This document shows positions 35,066 through 44,662 of a DNA stretch of 64,000 bases, one piece after another. The notes beneath the pieces were generated by a model, which had not been told where the DNA came from, did no database searches, and saw nothing but the letters and a program-made list of their open reading frames with translations. How positions within the stretch are numbered: position 1 is the first letter of the stretch; each line of letters starts with the position of its first letter. The position numbers and the translations under genes are program-made. This DNA comes from Glycomyces arizonensis DSM 44726. Its GTDB lineage: Bacteria; Actinomycetota; Actinomycetes; Mycobacteriales; Micromonosporaceae. The stretch is taken from contig NZ_AXWO01000014.1 in the NCBI RefSeq assembly GCF_000482705.1, positions 84,258 to 148,257 on the forward strand. The letters run 5' to 3'.

Positions 35066-36015
35066 GCCGCGGACTCCTCTCGCTCGTCATGGCGCCCGGT
35101 CAGGGCGAAGAACACCTCGTCGAGGCTCGGCAGGCGCAGCGACAGCTCGGCCACCTCGACGCCGCCCGCGTCGAGCGCCCGCGTGACCTCGGTGAGCGCC
35201 CCGGCCGTGTCGACCGGGACGGTGAGCGCCCCGCCGCCGCTCTCGGCGGGCTCGCTGCCCGAGACGGCGCGCAGGACCTTGGCCGCGACTCTCGCCCCCT
35301 CGGCGTCGGCGGCGCGGACGGCGATGGTCAGCCCGCCGACGATCCGCTTGAGCTCGGCGGGCGTGCCGTGCGCGATGACGGCGCCGTGGTCGATGACGGT
35401 GATGTCGTCGGCCAACGCCTCGGCCTCCTCCAGGTACTGGGTGGTGAGCAGGACGGTGCGGCCGTCGGCCGTCATCGACCGGATGGTGCGCCACAGGTCC
35501 TCGCGCTTGCCCGGGTCGAGCCCGGTGGTCGGCTCGTCGAGGAAGACGATCCGCGGGTCGCCGACCATGCCCGCGGCCAGGTCGAGGCGCCGCCGCATGC
35601 CCCCCGAATACGTCGAGACGCGCCGCGCGGCGTCCTCGGCCAGATCGAACAGGCCGAGCAGCTCGTCGGCCCGGGCCCCGGCGCGGGCCCGGCCCATGTC
35701 GAGCAGCCTGCCGAGCAGGACGAGGTTCTCGCGGGCGGTCAGGTCCTCGTCGACCGAGGCGTACTGGCCGGTCAGCCCGATCAGGCGCCGCACGTCGGCG
35801 GCGCGCTTGACGACGTCGAGCCCGCCGACCTCGGCGCGGCCCTCGTCGGGGCGCAGCAGGGTCGCGAGGATGCGGATGGCGGTGGTCTTGCCCGCGCCGT
35901 TCGGCCCGAGCACGCCCAGGACGGTCCCGGACCTGGCGGCCAGGTCGACCCCGGCGAGCGCCGTGGTCTTCCCGAACCGTTTCACCAGTCCTTCTGCTTC
36001 GAATGCGTAGTCCAT
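35062..36015 (-). CDS. ABC transporter ATP-binding protein (DrrA-like)
   Basis: A 317-residue ATPase of the DrrA group. It has Walker A LGPNGAGKTTAI (near residue 38), signature YSGGMRRRLDLAAGM, Walker B IVFLDEPTTGLDP and the DrrA-type C-terminal extension ending RLPSLDEVFFALTGRHDE. I use the ATG at 36015 (MDYAFEAEGLVKRFGKTTAL), the standard beginning; the frame is open for 17 codons more. It energises the permease encoded next to it. Upstream, 36016-36243 (228 bp) holds only a terminator for the next gene. Confidence 0.92.
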   Translation of the reverse strand: MDYAFEAEGLVKRFGKTTALAGVDLAARSGTVLGVLGPNGAGKTTAIRILATLLRPDEGRAEVGGLDVVKRAADVRRLIGLTGQYASVDEDLTARENLVLLGRLLDMGRARAGARADELLGLFDLAEDAARRVSTYSGGMRRRLDLAAGMVGDPRIVFLDEPTTGLDPGKREDLWRTIRSMTADGRTVLLTTQYLEEAEALADDITVIDHGAVIAHGTPAELKRIVGGLTIAVRAADAEGARVAAKVLRAVSGSEPAESGGGALTVPVDTAGALTEVTRALDAGGVEVAELSLRLPSLDEVFFALTGRHDEREESAA

Positions 36016-36193
36016 GCCCCGAAGGCTCCGCGCCGCCCTCACAGCGCGCTCACACGCCGCTCTCATCGCCCGCGCCCGCCGTGAGCCGGAATCCGGCGCT
36101 CGTTGAGAAGCGAGGCAACCCGAACGGGCCCCGGCCGCGTCTTACCGACGTACGCCGCCGACGACCTGCTCAGTGGAACCGGCGGCGGACAGA

Positions 36194-36230
36194 CCGCGAT
36201 CCCGGCGGTGGTGGACCGCCGGGATCGCGG
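36194..36230 (-). terminator. terminator of the 36244-37245 gene
   Basis: A perfect 16-bp stem, CCGCGATCCCGGCGGT with its complement across a 5-nt loop (GGTGG), starts 13 bp past the stop of the minus-strand membrane protein gene. Confidence 0.75.
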
Positions 36231-36243
36231 TGCGAAACGCCCG

Positions 36244-37245
36244 CTACCCGTCCAGCCCCATGCGCTCCTCGAGGTCGAACCACTCGGCCGCCGTCTGCGC
36301 CAGCCGCGCTCGCGTCCGGCGGTCGAACCGCGGCGAGGTGCGGATCTCCAGCACGGCGCCTTCGGCCAGGCGCGTCCACAGCCACTCGGTCCCGCCCGTG
36401 AGCGGGATACAGGCGTAGGACTCCTGGCCGGTCTCGGGCACCGCTTCGAGCCGGTGGTCCTTGCGCACCACCTGCAACCGCTCCTCCGGCGTGGTGCCGA
36501 ACACGCGCGACTCCAACCGCTCGGCGTTCGTGTTGCCGCTCGGCTGCCCGAACAGGAGCAGCAGCGCCACCTCGACATGCGAACCGTCGTCCAGGACGAA
36601 CCGGGCCCGCGCGTAGCCGACGTGCCGTCGCATCGCCCGGACCTTCGGGTGAAGCGTGTCGAGACGAACCACTTCGGACACCGGCCTGCCGGTGGCCTTC
36701 GCGATCTGCTCGGGCGTGAGCGGGTCCCGGTCGACACTCCCACGGGGTCGCCGGAGGTCGTACATGGCCCGCGTGCCGCCGACCGGCGCGCACCACCGCA
36801 CCACGAGCAGCCCTCCGCCGATGATGGCGACCGCAGAGACCAACGCCGCGCCGACGATCACCGCCGTCTCGGGCACTCCCACGCCTTGCAACCACGCCGC
36901 GGCCATCAACACCAGGCCCAGCACGCCGATCCAGAGCAGCACCCGCAGCAGCACCCGCACGATCAACGGCAGCGGGAACTCGACCTGCCGTCCGCCCTTC
37001 GGCTCCTGCGACCACGCCACCATGGTGCACATGAGGGTGGCCAGTACGATCGTTCCCCCCAGGACCCCCCAGCCCGTCGCCCACGGCCCCCATTCGAGCT
37101 GGTACCGCAGCGCCACGGCCAGGTAGATCGGTGCCGCCGGCAGCGCGAGAGATGTCAGCAGGAGCAGCAGGAAATTCACCGACACGGGCACACGAGGACG
37201 CGGCGGATCGGGGTAGACGAGGTTCTCAGGGGTGGGGGAAGCCAT
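36244..37245 (-). CDS. hypothetical membrane protein
   Basis: A 333-residue protein I do not recognise. Four hydrophobic segments fill the first 170 residues (FLLLLLTSLALPAAPIYLAV, LGGTIVLATLMCTMVAW, VLLRVLLWIGVLGLVLMAAA, VIVGAALVSAVAIIGGGLLV). A soluble C-terminal domain follows, with EQIAKATGRPVSEVVRLDTL and a FVLDDGSHVEVALLLLFGQP stretch. The ATG at 37245 is 7 nt after TACGCT (37258-37253), with TTGGGC 18 bp further up, so the message is probably leaderless; an earlier ATG at 37272 lies in that promoter. Confidence 0.7.
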   Translation of the reverse strand: MASPTPENLVYPDPPRPRVPVSVNFLLLLLTSLALPAAPIYLAVALRYQLEWGPWATGWGVLGGTIVLATLMCTMVAWSQEPKGGRQVEFPLPLIVRVLLRVLLWIGVLGLVLMAAAWLQGVGVPETAVIVGAALVSAVAIIGGGLLVVRWCAPVGGTRAMYDLRRPRGSVDRDPLTPEQIAKATGRPVSEVVRLDTLHPKVRAMRRHVGYARARFVLDDGSHVEVALLLLFGQPSGNTNAERLESRVFGTTPEERLQVVRKDHRLEAVPETGQESYACIPLTGGTEWLWTRLAEGAVLEIRTSPRFDRRTRARLAQTAAEWFDLEERMGLDG

Positions 37246-37296
37246 GCCTTGAAGCGTATTGCACCGCATCAATAAGGCCCAATTGACCTGGCAATC

Positions 37297-37326
37297 TTGA
37301 AATCAGGCCGTAAATGTCTCTAGGCT
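37297..37326 (+). promoter_or_regulatory. promoter of the transglutaminase-like gene
   Basis: TTGAAA (37297-37302), an 18-bp spacer and TAGGCT (37321-37326). A leader of about 22 nt carries GAAGGGAG before the ATG at 37355. The element is close to the divergent leaderless promoter of the membrane protein gene. Confidence 0.65.
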
Positions 37327-37354
37327 CGGTCGCACCGATCGAAGGGAGCCGGCC

Positions 37355-38245
37355 ATGGCCACTGAGGACACTTTCGCCCACTGCATCGAACCCGGCCCGC
37401 TCACCGCGGGCGGACCCCACCGGGCCGCCCTGAAGGCGCTGCCCGCCGCCCTCCCCGAACTGTTCGCGGCCGTGCAGGGCCTGCTGATGCACGACTACTG
37501 CCGGGAGCAGTACGGTCTCGAACGCGTGCCCGAGTACACCGACACCGCCCACCTGCGGTCGGCCGAGCACATCGTCGGCCGCCTCCTCGCGGGCGGCCGG
37601 TCCCTGAACGAGCGGCGGGAGCCGGGTGAGCGACTCGGCGGCAGCTGCCGCCACTTCACACTGATCGCCGTCGCCGCCCTGCGCGCCCACGGCACCCCCG
37701 CCCGCGCCCGCTGCGGCTTCGGCACCTACTTCCAACCCGACTGGTACATCGACCACTGGGTGGTCGAACGCTGGGACGCCGCGACCGACCGGTGGGTCCT
37801 CTGCGACGCCCAGATGGACGAGGTCATCACGCCCGGGCTGCCCGTCGCCATCGACCCGCTCGACCTCACCCGCGACCAGTTCGTCGTCGCGGGCGAGGCG
37901 TGGCGGCGCTACCGCGCCGGTGCAATCGATCCCGACCGATGCGGCCTCCTGGACGAGGGCAAGTCGGGCCCGTGGTGGATCGCCGGCAACCTCATCCGCG
38001 ACATCGCCGCACTCGCCGGGACGGAGCTGCTGCCCTGGGACGTGTGGGGCGCCATGCCGGCCCCGGACGAGACCATCGGGAACGAACTGCTGGAGCTGTT
38101 CGACGAGCTCGCCGCGATCACCGCCGACCCCGACACCGCCGCCGACGTCCGCGATCGCCACGGCCGCGACGACCGCCTCCGCGTGCCCGACCAGGTCTTC
38201 AACTTCCTGCGCCAGGCCCGCGAACCGGTTATCACGCCCGCATGA
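37355..38245 (+). CDS. transglutaminase-like superfamily protein
   Basis: A 296-residue protein with the papain-like triad of the transglutaminase superfamily: GSCRHFTLIAVAALRAHG (Cys98), YIDHWVVERWD (His134) and the Asp in LCDAQMD (Asp151). It has no signal peptide, so it acts in the cytoplasm; members of this group are more often hydrolases than cross-linking enzymes, and the substrate is unknown. GAAGGGAG before the ATG and the promoter at 37297-37326 support this start. Confidence 0.78.
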   Translation: MATEDTFAHCIEPGPLTAGGPHRAALKALPAALPELFAAVQGLLMHDYCREQYGLERVPEYTDTAHLRSAEHIVGRLLAGGRSLNERREPGERLGGSCRHFTLIAVAALRAHGTPARARCGFGTYFQPDWYIDHWVVERWDAATDRWVLCDAQMDEVITPGLPVAIDPLDLTRDQFVVAGEAWRRYRAGAIDPDRCGLLDEGKSGPWWIAGNLIRDIAALAGTELLPWDVWGAMPAPDETIGNELLELFDELAAITADPDTAADVRDRHGRDDRLRVPDQVFNFLRQAREPVITPA

Positions 38246-38330
38246 GCGGCGGCCCGGCCATCTCGGCGGGTGGGCATGCCGCGGTGAGATACGGTTCCCT
38301 GCGTACGTGACAACGAAGGAGTGACCGATC

Positions 38331-38816
38331 GTGGACGTGGAACGCACCGAGCTGCCCGGCATCGGTGTCCGGTTTGAGTTCGAGACCAAGCGCGGCGTGC
38401 ACCTCGGCATCGTCGCCCACCGAGAGGGCCGCAGGGACTTCATCCTCTACGACCCCGACGACCTCGACACCGCCCTCGAATGCGTCGTCCTCGACGCCGA
38501 CGAGTCGGTCGCGGTCGGCGAACTGCTCGGCGGCGCCCGCATCGTCGAGAAGCTCAACCGGCTGCACCACGAGATCGAGAACCTCGTCTCCCGCCAACTG
38601 CTGGTCGACGCCACCAGCCCCTACGCCGAGCGGCCCCTGGGCGACACCCGCGCCCGCACCCGCACCGGCGCCTCGATCGTCGCCGTCGTCCGCGACTCCG
38701 GCGTCGAGACCGGCCCCCCTCCCTCGGCGACCCTGCACGTCGGCGACCGGCTGGTCACCATAGGCACGGAGGAGTCGGTCGAGAAGGTCGAGCGCATTCT
38801 GCGCGGGCTCGAGTAG
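38331..38816 (+). CDS. K+/H+ antiporter regulatory subunit (KhtT/TrkA-C type)
   Basis: A 161-residue cytosolic protein. The N-terminal part (ELPGIGVRFEFETKRGVHLG) and the C-terminal RCK_C/TrkA-C domain (ATLHVGDRLVTIGTEESVEK) match KhtT, the gating subunit of KhtTU-type potassium/proton antiporters, which responds to nucleotides and pH. The GTG at 38331 has GAAGGAG nine bases upstream. The antiporter gene follows after 3 bp. Confidence 0.88.
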   Translation: MDVERTELPGIGVRFEFETKRGVHLGIVAHREGRRDFILYDPDDLDTALECVVLDADESVAVGELLGGARIVEKLNRLHHEIENLVSRQLLVDATSPYAERPLGDTRARTRTGASIVAVVRDSGVETGPPPSATLHVGDRLVTIGTEESVEKVERILRGLE

Positions 38817-38819
38817 CGT

Positions 38820-40034
38820 ATGGACCATCTCGTCGAAGTATTCCTCCAACTCGGCCTGGTCATCGGCGCGCTCGGCATCCTCGGAGCCCTGGCGGGCAAA
38901 TTCGCCATCTCCGCGATCCCCCTCTACCTGCTCGCCGGACTCGCGTTCGGCGACGGCGGCCTGCACGACCTCAACGCCGTCCAGAACTTCCTCGACATCG
39001 GCGCCGAGGTCGGCATCGTCCTGCTCCTGTTCGCCCTCGGCCTCGAATACACCCCCCGCGAACTCACCGGCACCATGCGCACCTCCTGGAAGGGCGCGAT
39101 CGTCGACCTGGTCCTGAACTTCGCCCCCGGCGCGGCCTGCGCGCTGCTGCTCGGCTGGGGCCCGCTCGCCGCGGTCGTCTTCGGCGGCGTCACCTACGTC
39201 TCCTCCTCGGGCATCATCGCCAAGGTCCTGTCCGACCTGGGCTGGCTCGGCAACCGCGAGACCCCGACCGTGCTCTCGCTCCTGGTGGCCGAGGACCTCG
39301 TCATGGCCCTCTACCTGCCGATCGTCACCACGATCCTGGCCGGCCTCGCCTTCGCCCAAGCCGCCTGGGGCCTCGCGCTGGCCCTGCTCGCGGTGGGCGC
39401 GGCGTTCTTCGTCGCCTCCCGCGGCGGCAGCCTGCTCTCGCGCTTCCTGGCCTCCCCGAGCGACGAGATCCTCATGCTCAAGGTCCTGGGCATCATCCTG
39501 GTCGTCGCCGGTCTTGCCGAGCAGGTCCACGTCTCGGCCGCGGTCGGCGCCTTCTTCGTCGGCATGGCGCTGGCGGGCGAGGTCTCGCACCAGGCCGAAC
39601 GCGTCCTCGACCCGTTGAAGAACCTCTTCTCGGCGGTCTTCTTCGTCAACTTCGGGCTCCAGACCGACCCGCAGGACCTGCCGCCGGTGCTCGTGATCGC
39701 CGTCGTCCTGGCGGTGGTGACGATCGCCACGAAGTTCGCCACCGGCTGGTGGGCGGCAAGGCAGGGTGGCTCGTCCTTCACCGGGCGCTTGCGCGCCGGC
39801 CTGGTGCTGCTGCCGCGCGGGGAGTTCTCCATCGTCATCGCGGGCCTCGGCGTCTCGGCGGGCCTGGACCCGGAGCTGGGCACGCTGGCCGCGGCCTACG
39901 TGCTCATCATGGCCGCGCTCGGCCCGATCGCGCCGCGCCTGGCCGACCCGATCGCGGCGAAGCGGCGCCGCCGGATCCGCGCCCGCAAGATCAAGGCCGC
40001 CGCCGAGGCGGCGGAGGCGAGCCGCGCGGCGTGA
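38820..40034 (+). CDS. CPA2-family monovalent cation/proton antiporter (KhtU-like)
   Basis: A 404-residue membrane protein with about 12 membrane segments of the CPA2/KefB type. GIVLLLFALGLEYTPREL and FGGVTYVSSSGIIAKVLSDLG hold the regions that carry the ion-binding residues, and the protein ends in a basic tail of about 30 residues with no RCK domain; that function is supplied by the preceding KhtT-like protein. Probable role: potassium efflux against protons in pH or osmotic stress. Confidence 0.9.
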   Translation: MDHLVEVFLQLGLVIGALGILGALAGKFAISAIPLYLLAGLAFGDGGLHDLNAVQNFLDIGAEVGIVLLLFALGLEYTPRELTGTMRTSWKGAIVDLVLNFAPGAACALLLGWGPLAAVVFGGVTYVSSSGIIAKVLSDLGWLGNRETPTVLSLLVAEDLVMALYLPIVTTILAGLAFAQAAWGLALALLAVGAAFFVASRGGSLLSRFLASPSDEILMLKVLGIILVVAGLAEQVHVSAAVGAFFVGMALAGEVSHQAERVLDPLKNLFSAVFFVNFGLQTDPQDLPPVLVIAVVLAVVTIATKFATGWWAARQGGSSFTGRLRAGLVLLPRGEFSIVIAGLGVSAGLDPELGTLAAAYVLIMAALGPIAPRLADPIAAKRRRRIRARKIKAAAEAAEASRAA

Positions 40035-40059
40035 GGCCCCCGTCTGATAGAAAACTAGG

Positions 40060-41376
40060 ATGACCGAGAACCCGTCCCGTCCCGCCGATGAGGTCGTCGA
40101 GATCGCCCGCGATCTCATCCGCATCGACACCACCAACACCGGCGACCACGCGACCTCAAAAGGGGAGCGCGCCGCCGCCGAGTACGTCGCCGAGAAGCTC
40201 GCCGAGGTGGGCCTCGAACCGAAGATCTACGAGTCCCTGCCCGGCCGCGCCTCCGTCGCCGCCCGCTACCCGGGCGCCGACCCGAACCGCGGGGCCCTGC
40301 TGCTGCACGGCCACCTCGACGTCGTCCCCGCCGAGGCCGACGAGTGGAGCGTCGACCCCTTCGGCGGCGAGATCTCAGGCGGCTACCTGTGGGGCCGCGG
40401 CGCGGTCGACATGAAGGACTTCGACGCGATGCTCCTGGCCGTCGTCCGCGGCTGGCGCCGCGCGGGGAAGGTCCCGCCGCGCGACCTGGTCCTGCTGTTC
40501 ACCGCCGACGAGGAGGCCGGTTCCGACCACGGCGCCCGCTTCATGGTCGAGGAGCACCCAGAGGTGTTCGACGGGGTCACCGAGGCGATCGGCGAGGTCG
40601 GCGGCTTCTCCATGACGCTCGAGAACGACCTGCGCGTCTACGTTGTCCAGACCGCCGAGAAGGGCCTGGACTGGCTGCGCCTGCGCGCCGCCGGGCGCCC
40701 CGGCCACGGCTCGATGCTCCACGACGACAACGCCGTCACGCGCCTGAGCAGGGCCGTCGCCAACATCGGCCAGCACGACTTCCCGGTCGAGATGACGCCG
40801 ACGGTGCGCCAGTTCCTCGAATCGGTCTCCGAGCTGACCGGCGTCGAGTTCGACCCGAACAACCCGGACGAGACGGTCGCGAAGCTCGGCCCGGTCGCGC
40901 GCCTGGTGGGCGCGACGCTGCGCAACACCGCGAACCCGACCCGCCTGAACGCCGGCTACAAGACCAACGTCATCCCGTCCTCGGCCGAGGCCGTCCTCGA
41001 CTGCCGGTCGCTGCCGGGCCGCAACGACGAGCTCGAGGCGAAGCTGCGCGAGCTGGCGGGCGAGGGCATCGACTTCGACTACGAGATCCGCCAGGCCGGT
41101 ATCGAGACCTCCTTCGACGGCCCGCTGGTCGACGCGATGGCCGAGGCGATCCGCCTGTCCGACCCGGGCGCCAGGACCGTCCCGTACATGCTCTCGGGCG
41201 GCACCGACGCGAAGGCCTTCGCGTCGATCGGGATCCGCTGCTTCGGCTTCGCGCCGCTGAAGCTCCCCGCCGACCTGGACTTCACCGCGCTCTTCCACGG
41301 CATCGACGAGCGCGTCCCGATCGAGGGCCTCCAGTTCGGCGTCACCGTCATGCACCGTTTCCTTTCGCAGTGCTGA
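40060..41376 (+). CDS. M20-family metallopeptidase (ArgE/DapE/dipeptidase)
   Basis: A 438-residue zinc peptidase. Metal-site motifs are LLLHGHLDVVPAE, GRGAVDMKDFDAM and LLFTADEEAGSDHGARFMVE (catalytic Glu in DEEAG), with a dimerisation domain in the middle. It is close to the actinobacterial M20 group annotated as dipeptidase or acetylornithine deacetylase-like; arginine biosynthesis neighbours are absent, so a peptidase role is more likely. The ATG at 40060 is preceded by an A-rich TAGAAAACTAGG, which may be a -10 region (leaderless) or a weak ribosome site. A strong terminator follows. Confidence 0.9.
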   Translation: MTENPSRPADEVVEIARDLIRIDTTNTGDHATSKGERAAAEYVAEKLAEVGLEPKIYESLPGRASVAARYPGADPNRGALLLHGHLDVVPAEADEWSVDPFGGEISGGYLWGRGAVDMKDFDAMLLAVVRGWRRAGKVPPRDLVLLFTADEEAGSDHGARFMVEEHPEVFDGVTEAIGEVGGFSMTLENDLRVYVVQTAEKGLDWLRLRAAGRPGHGSMLHDDNAVTRLSRAVANIGQHDFPVEMTPTVRQFLESVSELTGVEFDPNNPDETVAKLGPVARLVGATLRNTANPTRLNAGYKTNVIPSSAEAVLDCRSLPGRNDELEAKLRELAGEGIDFDYEIRQAGIETSFDGPLVDAMAEAIRLSDPGARTVPYMLSGGTDAKAFASIGIRCFGFAPLKLPADLDFTALFHGIDERVPIEGLQFGVTVMHRFLSQC

Positions 41377-41403
41377 CTCTCGCAGAGCTGAACGACTGAC
41401 CTC

Positions 41404-41437
41404 GGCGGGGGTGGTGAGCATGCTCACCACCCCCGCC
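41404..41437. terminator. terminator hairpin after the peptidase gene
   Basis: A perfect 34-nt palindrome: GGCGGGGGTGGTGAG pairs with CTCACCACCCCCGCC over the central CATG. It isolates the ABC-F gene from upstream transcription. Confidence 0.85.
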
Positions 41438-41449
41438 GCACTCGCCCTC

Positions 41450-41479
41450 TGGACAGGACCCCGCAGCATCCCTTAGCCT
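41450..41479 (+). promoter_or_regulatory. promoter of the ABC-F leader transcript
   Basis: TGGACA (41450-41455), an 18-bp spacer and TAGCCT (41474-41479). The expected start of transcription falls on the ATG of the leader peptide at 41487, 7 nt after the box. Confidence 0.65.
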
Positions 41480-41486
41480 CTTAGGC

Positions 41487-41507
41487 ATGTGGCTTTACTT
41501 CATTTAG
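41487..41507 (+). CDS. leader peptide MWLYFI upstream of the ABC-F gene
   Basis: ATG TGG CTT TAC TTC ATT TAG encodes a six-residue, strongly hydrophobic and aromatic peptide. It begins at the predicted transcription start, so its mRNA is leaderless. Short aromatic/hydrophobic leader peptides stall ribosomes when translation inhibitors are present and release a downstream attenuator in several known ABC-F and erm systems; that role here is inferred from position and composition. Confidence 0.55.
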   Translation: MWLYFI

Positions 41508-41654
41508 CGGCCTACAGGGCATCGCGTCGAGCACCGCTCCGTGAACCCATGCGGCACCGCGCGCCACAGTCTCCTGTCTCTTCATGACCGTGCTTCCGCG
41601 TGCGCGCCGCTTCTCCCGTCCCCACACCGTGACCGGCTGCTGCCTGGAGGCGCC
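41508..41654 (+). promoter_or_regulatory. probable attenuator region of the ABC-F gene
   Basis: A 147-nt untranslated stretch between the leader stop and the TTG start. It contains self-complementary blocks such as GCGGCACCGCGCGCC (41552-41566) against GTGCGCGCCGC (41601-41611), and ACAGTCTCCTGT (41570-41581), whose TCTCC could pair with the ribosome site GGAGG (41646-41650). I have not folded it; alternative structures are suggested only by these pairings. Confidence 0.45.
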
Positions 41655-43260
<1,606 letters not shown>

Positions 43261-43277
<17 letters not shown>

Positions 43278-44097
43278 CCAGCTCGCGCCCGGCCGATGCG
43301 CACTGCTCCGCGTACTCGGCCGGGGGCGAGCCGATCAGGTCCTTGAAGTCGTGCGTGAAATGCGCCTGGTCGGACCAGCCCAGCTCGACGGCGAGCCGGG
43401 CGAGATCGACCGCCGGATCGGCGGCCAGCCGGTCGGCCGCGTCGTGGATCCGGTAGCGGCGGATCAGCCACTTCGGCCCCAGCCCGATATAGGACTGGAA
43501 CAGCCGCTGGACGCTCTTCGGCGACATGGCGAACCGCGCGGCAGCCTGGTCGACGCGGGTGATCGAGCGGTCCTCCAGCATCGCCGAGACGATCCGCAGC
43601 AACCGCTCGTAGCGCGGAGCGGGCCGCTCGGGCAGCCGCTCGGCCAGGAAGGCAGAGACGAGGCGGACCGCGTCACGGTCGCCCCCGCTCATGGCGATCG
43701 CGTTCAGCTCCTCGACCTCGGGGCCGTACAGGGCGGCCGCGCCGATCGTCCAGTCGGGGAGGGCTGCGGTCTCCTCGCCGGTGAAGGCCGCGAACCCGCC
43801 GGGCCGGAACTTCACCCCGAAGACCCGCCCGGCCCCCGTCAGCGGATGCCGGGAGAGCGCCGTGCCCGGCCCGTGCACCTCCGCGCCCAGCCCCGGCATG
43901 AAACTGAGGTTGACGCTCGGATGGGGGATGATCACCGACTCGTACGAGGCCCCCGCGGGCAGGTCCCAATGCACCGACCAGTACCGCTCCACGTACGTTC
44001 CCAACGGGCCCTCGACCGGGTATCTGCGCAGGTCGATGTGCCGGGCGGCCTCCTGCGGCCGCAGCAGGCCCTTGTCGCTGGCGGTGCGTCGTTCCAC
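43261..44097 (-). CDS. AraC-family regulator with DUF6597-type N-terminal domain
   Basis: A 278-residue regulator. The N-terminal half (PLGTYVERYWSVHWDLPAGA, SVNLSFMPGLGAEVHGPGTA, VFGVKFRPGGFAAFTG) matches the ligand domain of this AraC group. The C-terminal half holds the two-helix AraC DNA-binding domain with AARFAMSPKSVQRLFQSYIG and LAVELGWSDQAHFTHDFKDL. I use the GTG at 44097, preceded by GGGGA; upstream codons lie in the control region shared with the divergent VOC gene. It likely controls that gene. Inverted repeat CGCTT (44125-44129) / AAGCG (44136-44140) in the gap is a candidate site. Confidence 0.85.
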
Positions 44098-44170
44098 GTC
44101 CCCGATGCTAGGCCGGGGGTACGTCGCTTTTTTACAAGCGCCGACGGCGCCGCGCGGCGAGACTGGTCCC

Positions 44171-44662
44171 ATGAGCGAGAACAACAAAGTCAATCCGATC
44201 CCCGAGGGATACCACTCGATCACGCCGTTCATCGTCGTCAACGAGGGCGCCAAGGCCGTCGAGTTCTACAAGAACGTCTTCGACGCGAAGGTCCTCACGC
44301 GCAACGACGGCCCCGACGGCTCGGTCATGCACTGCGAGCTCCAGATCGGGGACTCGATCGTCCAGCTCGGCGACGCCAACCCGGCGTTCGGCCTGGCCTC
44401 GCCGGATCCCGAGCAGATCACCGCCAGCCTCGTCCTGTACGTCGAGGACTGCGACGCGGTCTACGCCAAGGCCGTCGAGGCCGGCGCGACCGTCCGCGAG
44501 GAGCCCTCGGTGTTCCTCACCGGGGACCGCTACGCCTCGATCGCCGACCCGTTCGGCCGCCGCTGGTCGATCATGACCCGCGTCGAGGACGTCTCCCGCG
44601 AGGAAGGCGAGCGCCGCGTCGACGAGTGGATCGCCTCCATGGGCTCCGGCGAAGGTCAGTAA
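44171..44662 (+). CDS. VOC-superfamily protein (PhnB/glyoxalase-like)
   Basis: A 163-residue protein with two betaalphabetabetabeta units: HSITPFIVVNEGAKAVEFYK at the start and TASLVLYVEDCDAVYAKAVE in the middle, ending DPFGRRWSIMTRVEDVSREE. This is the PhnB-like branch of the vicinal oxygen chelate superfamily, which includes glyoxalases, dioxygenases and drug-binding proteins. The function is not known. It is divergent from the AraC regulator and its end overlaps the convergent aldo/keto reductase by 7 bp. Confidence 0.85.
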   Translation: MSENNKVNPIPEGYHSITPFIVVNEGAKAVEFYKNVFDAKVLTRNDGPDGSVMHCELQIGDSIVQLGDANPAFGLASPDPEQITASLVLYVEDCDAVYAKAVEAGATVREEPSVFLTGDRYASIADPFGRRWSIMTRVEDVSREEGERRVDEWIASMGSGEGQ

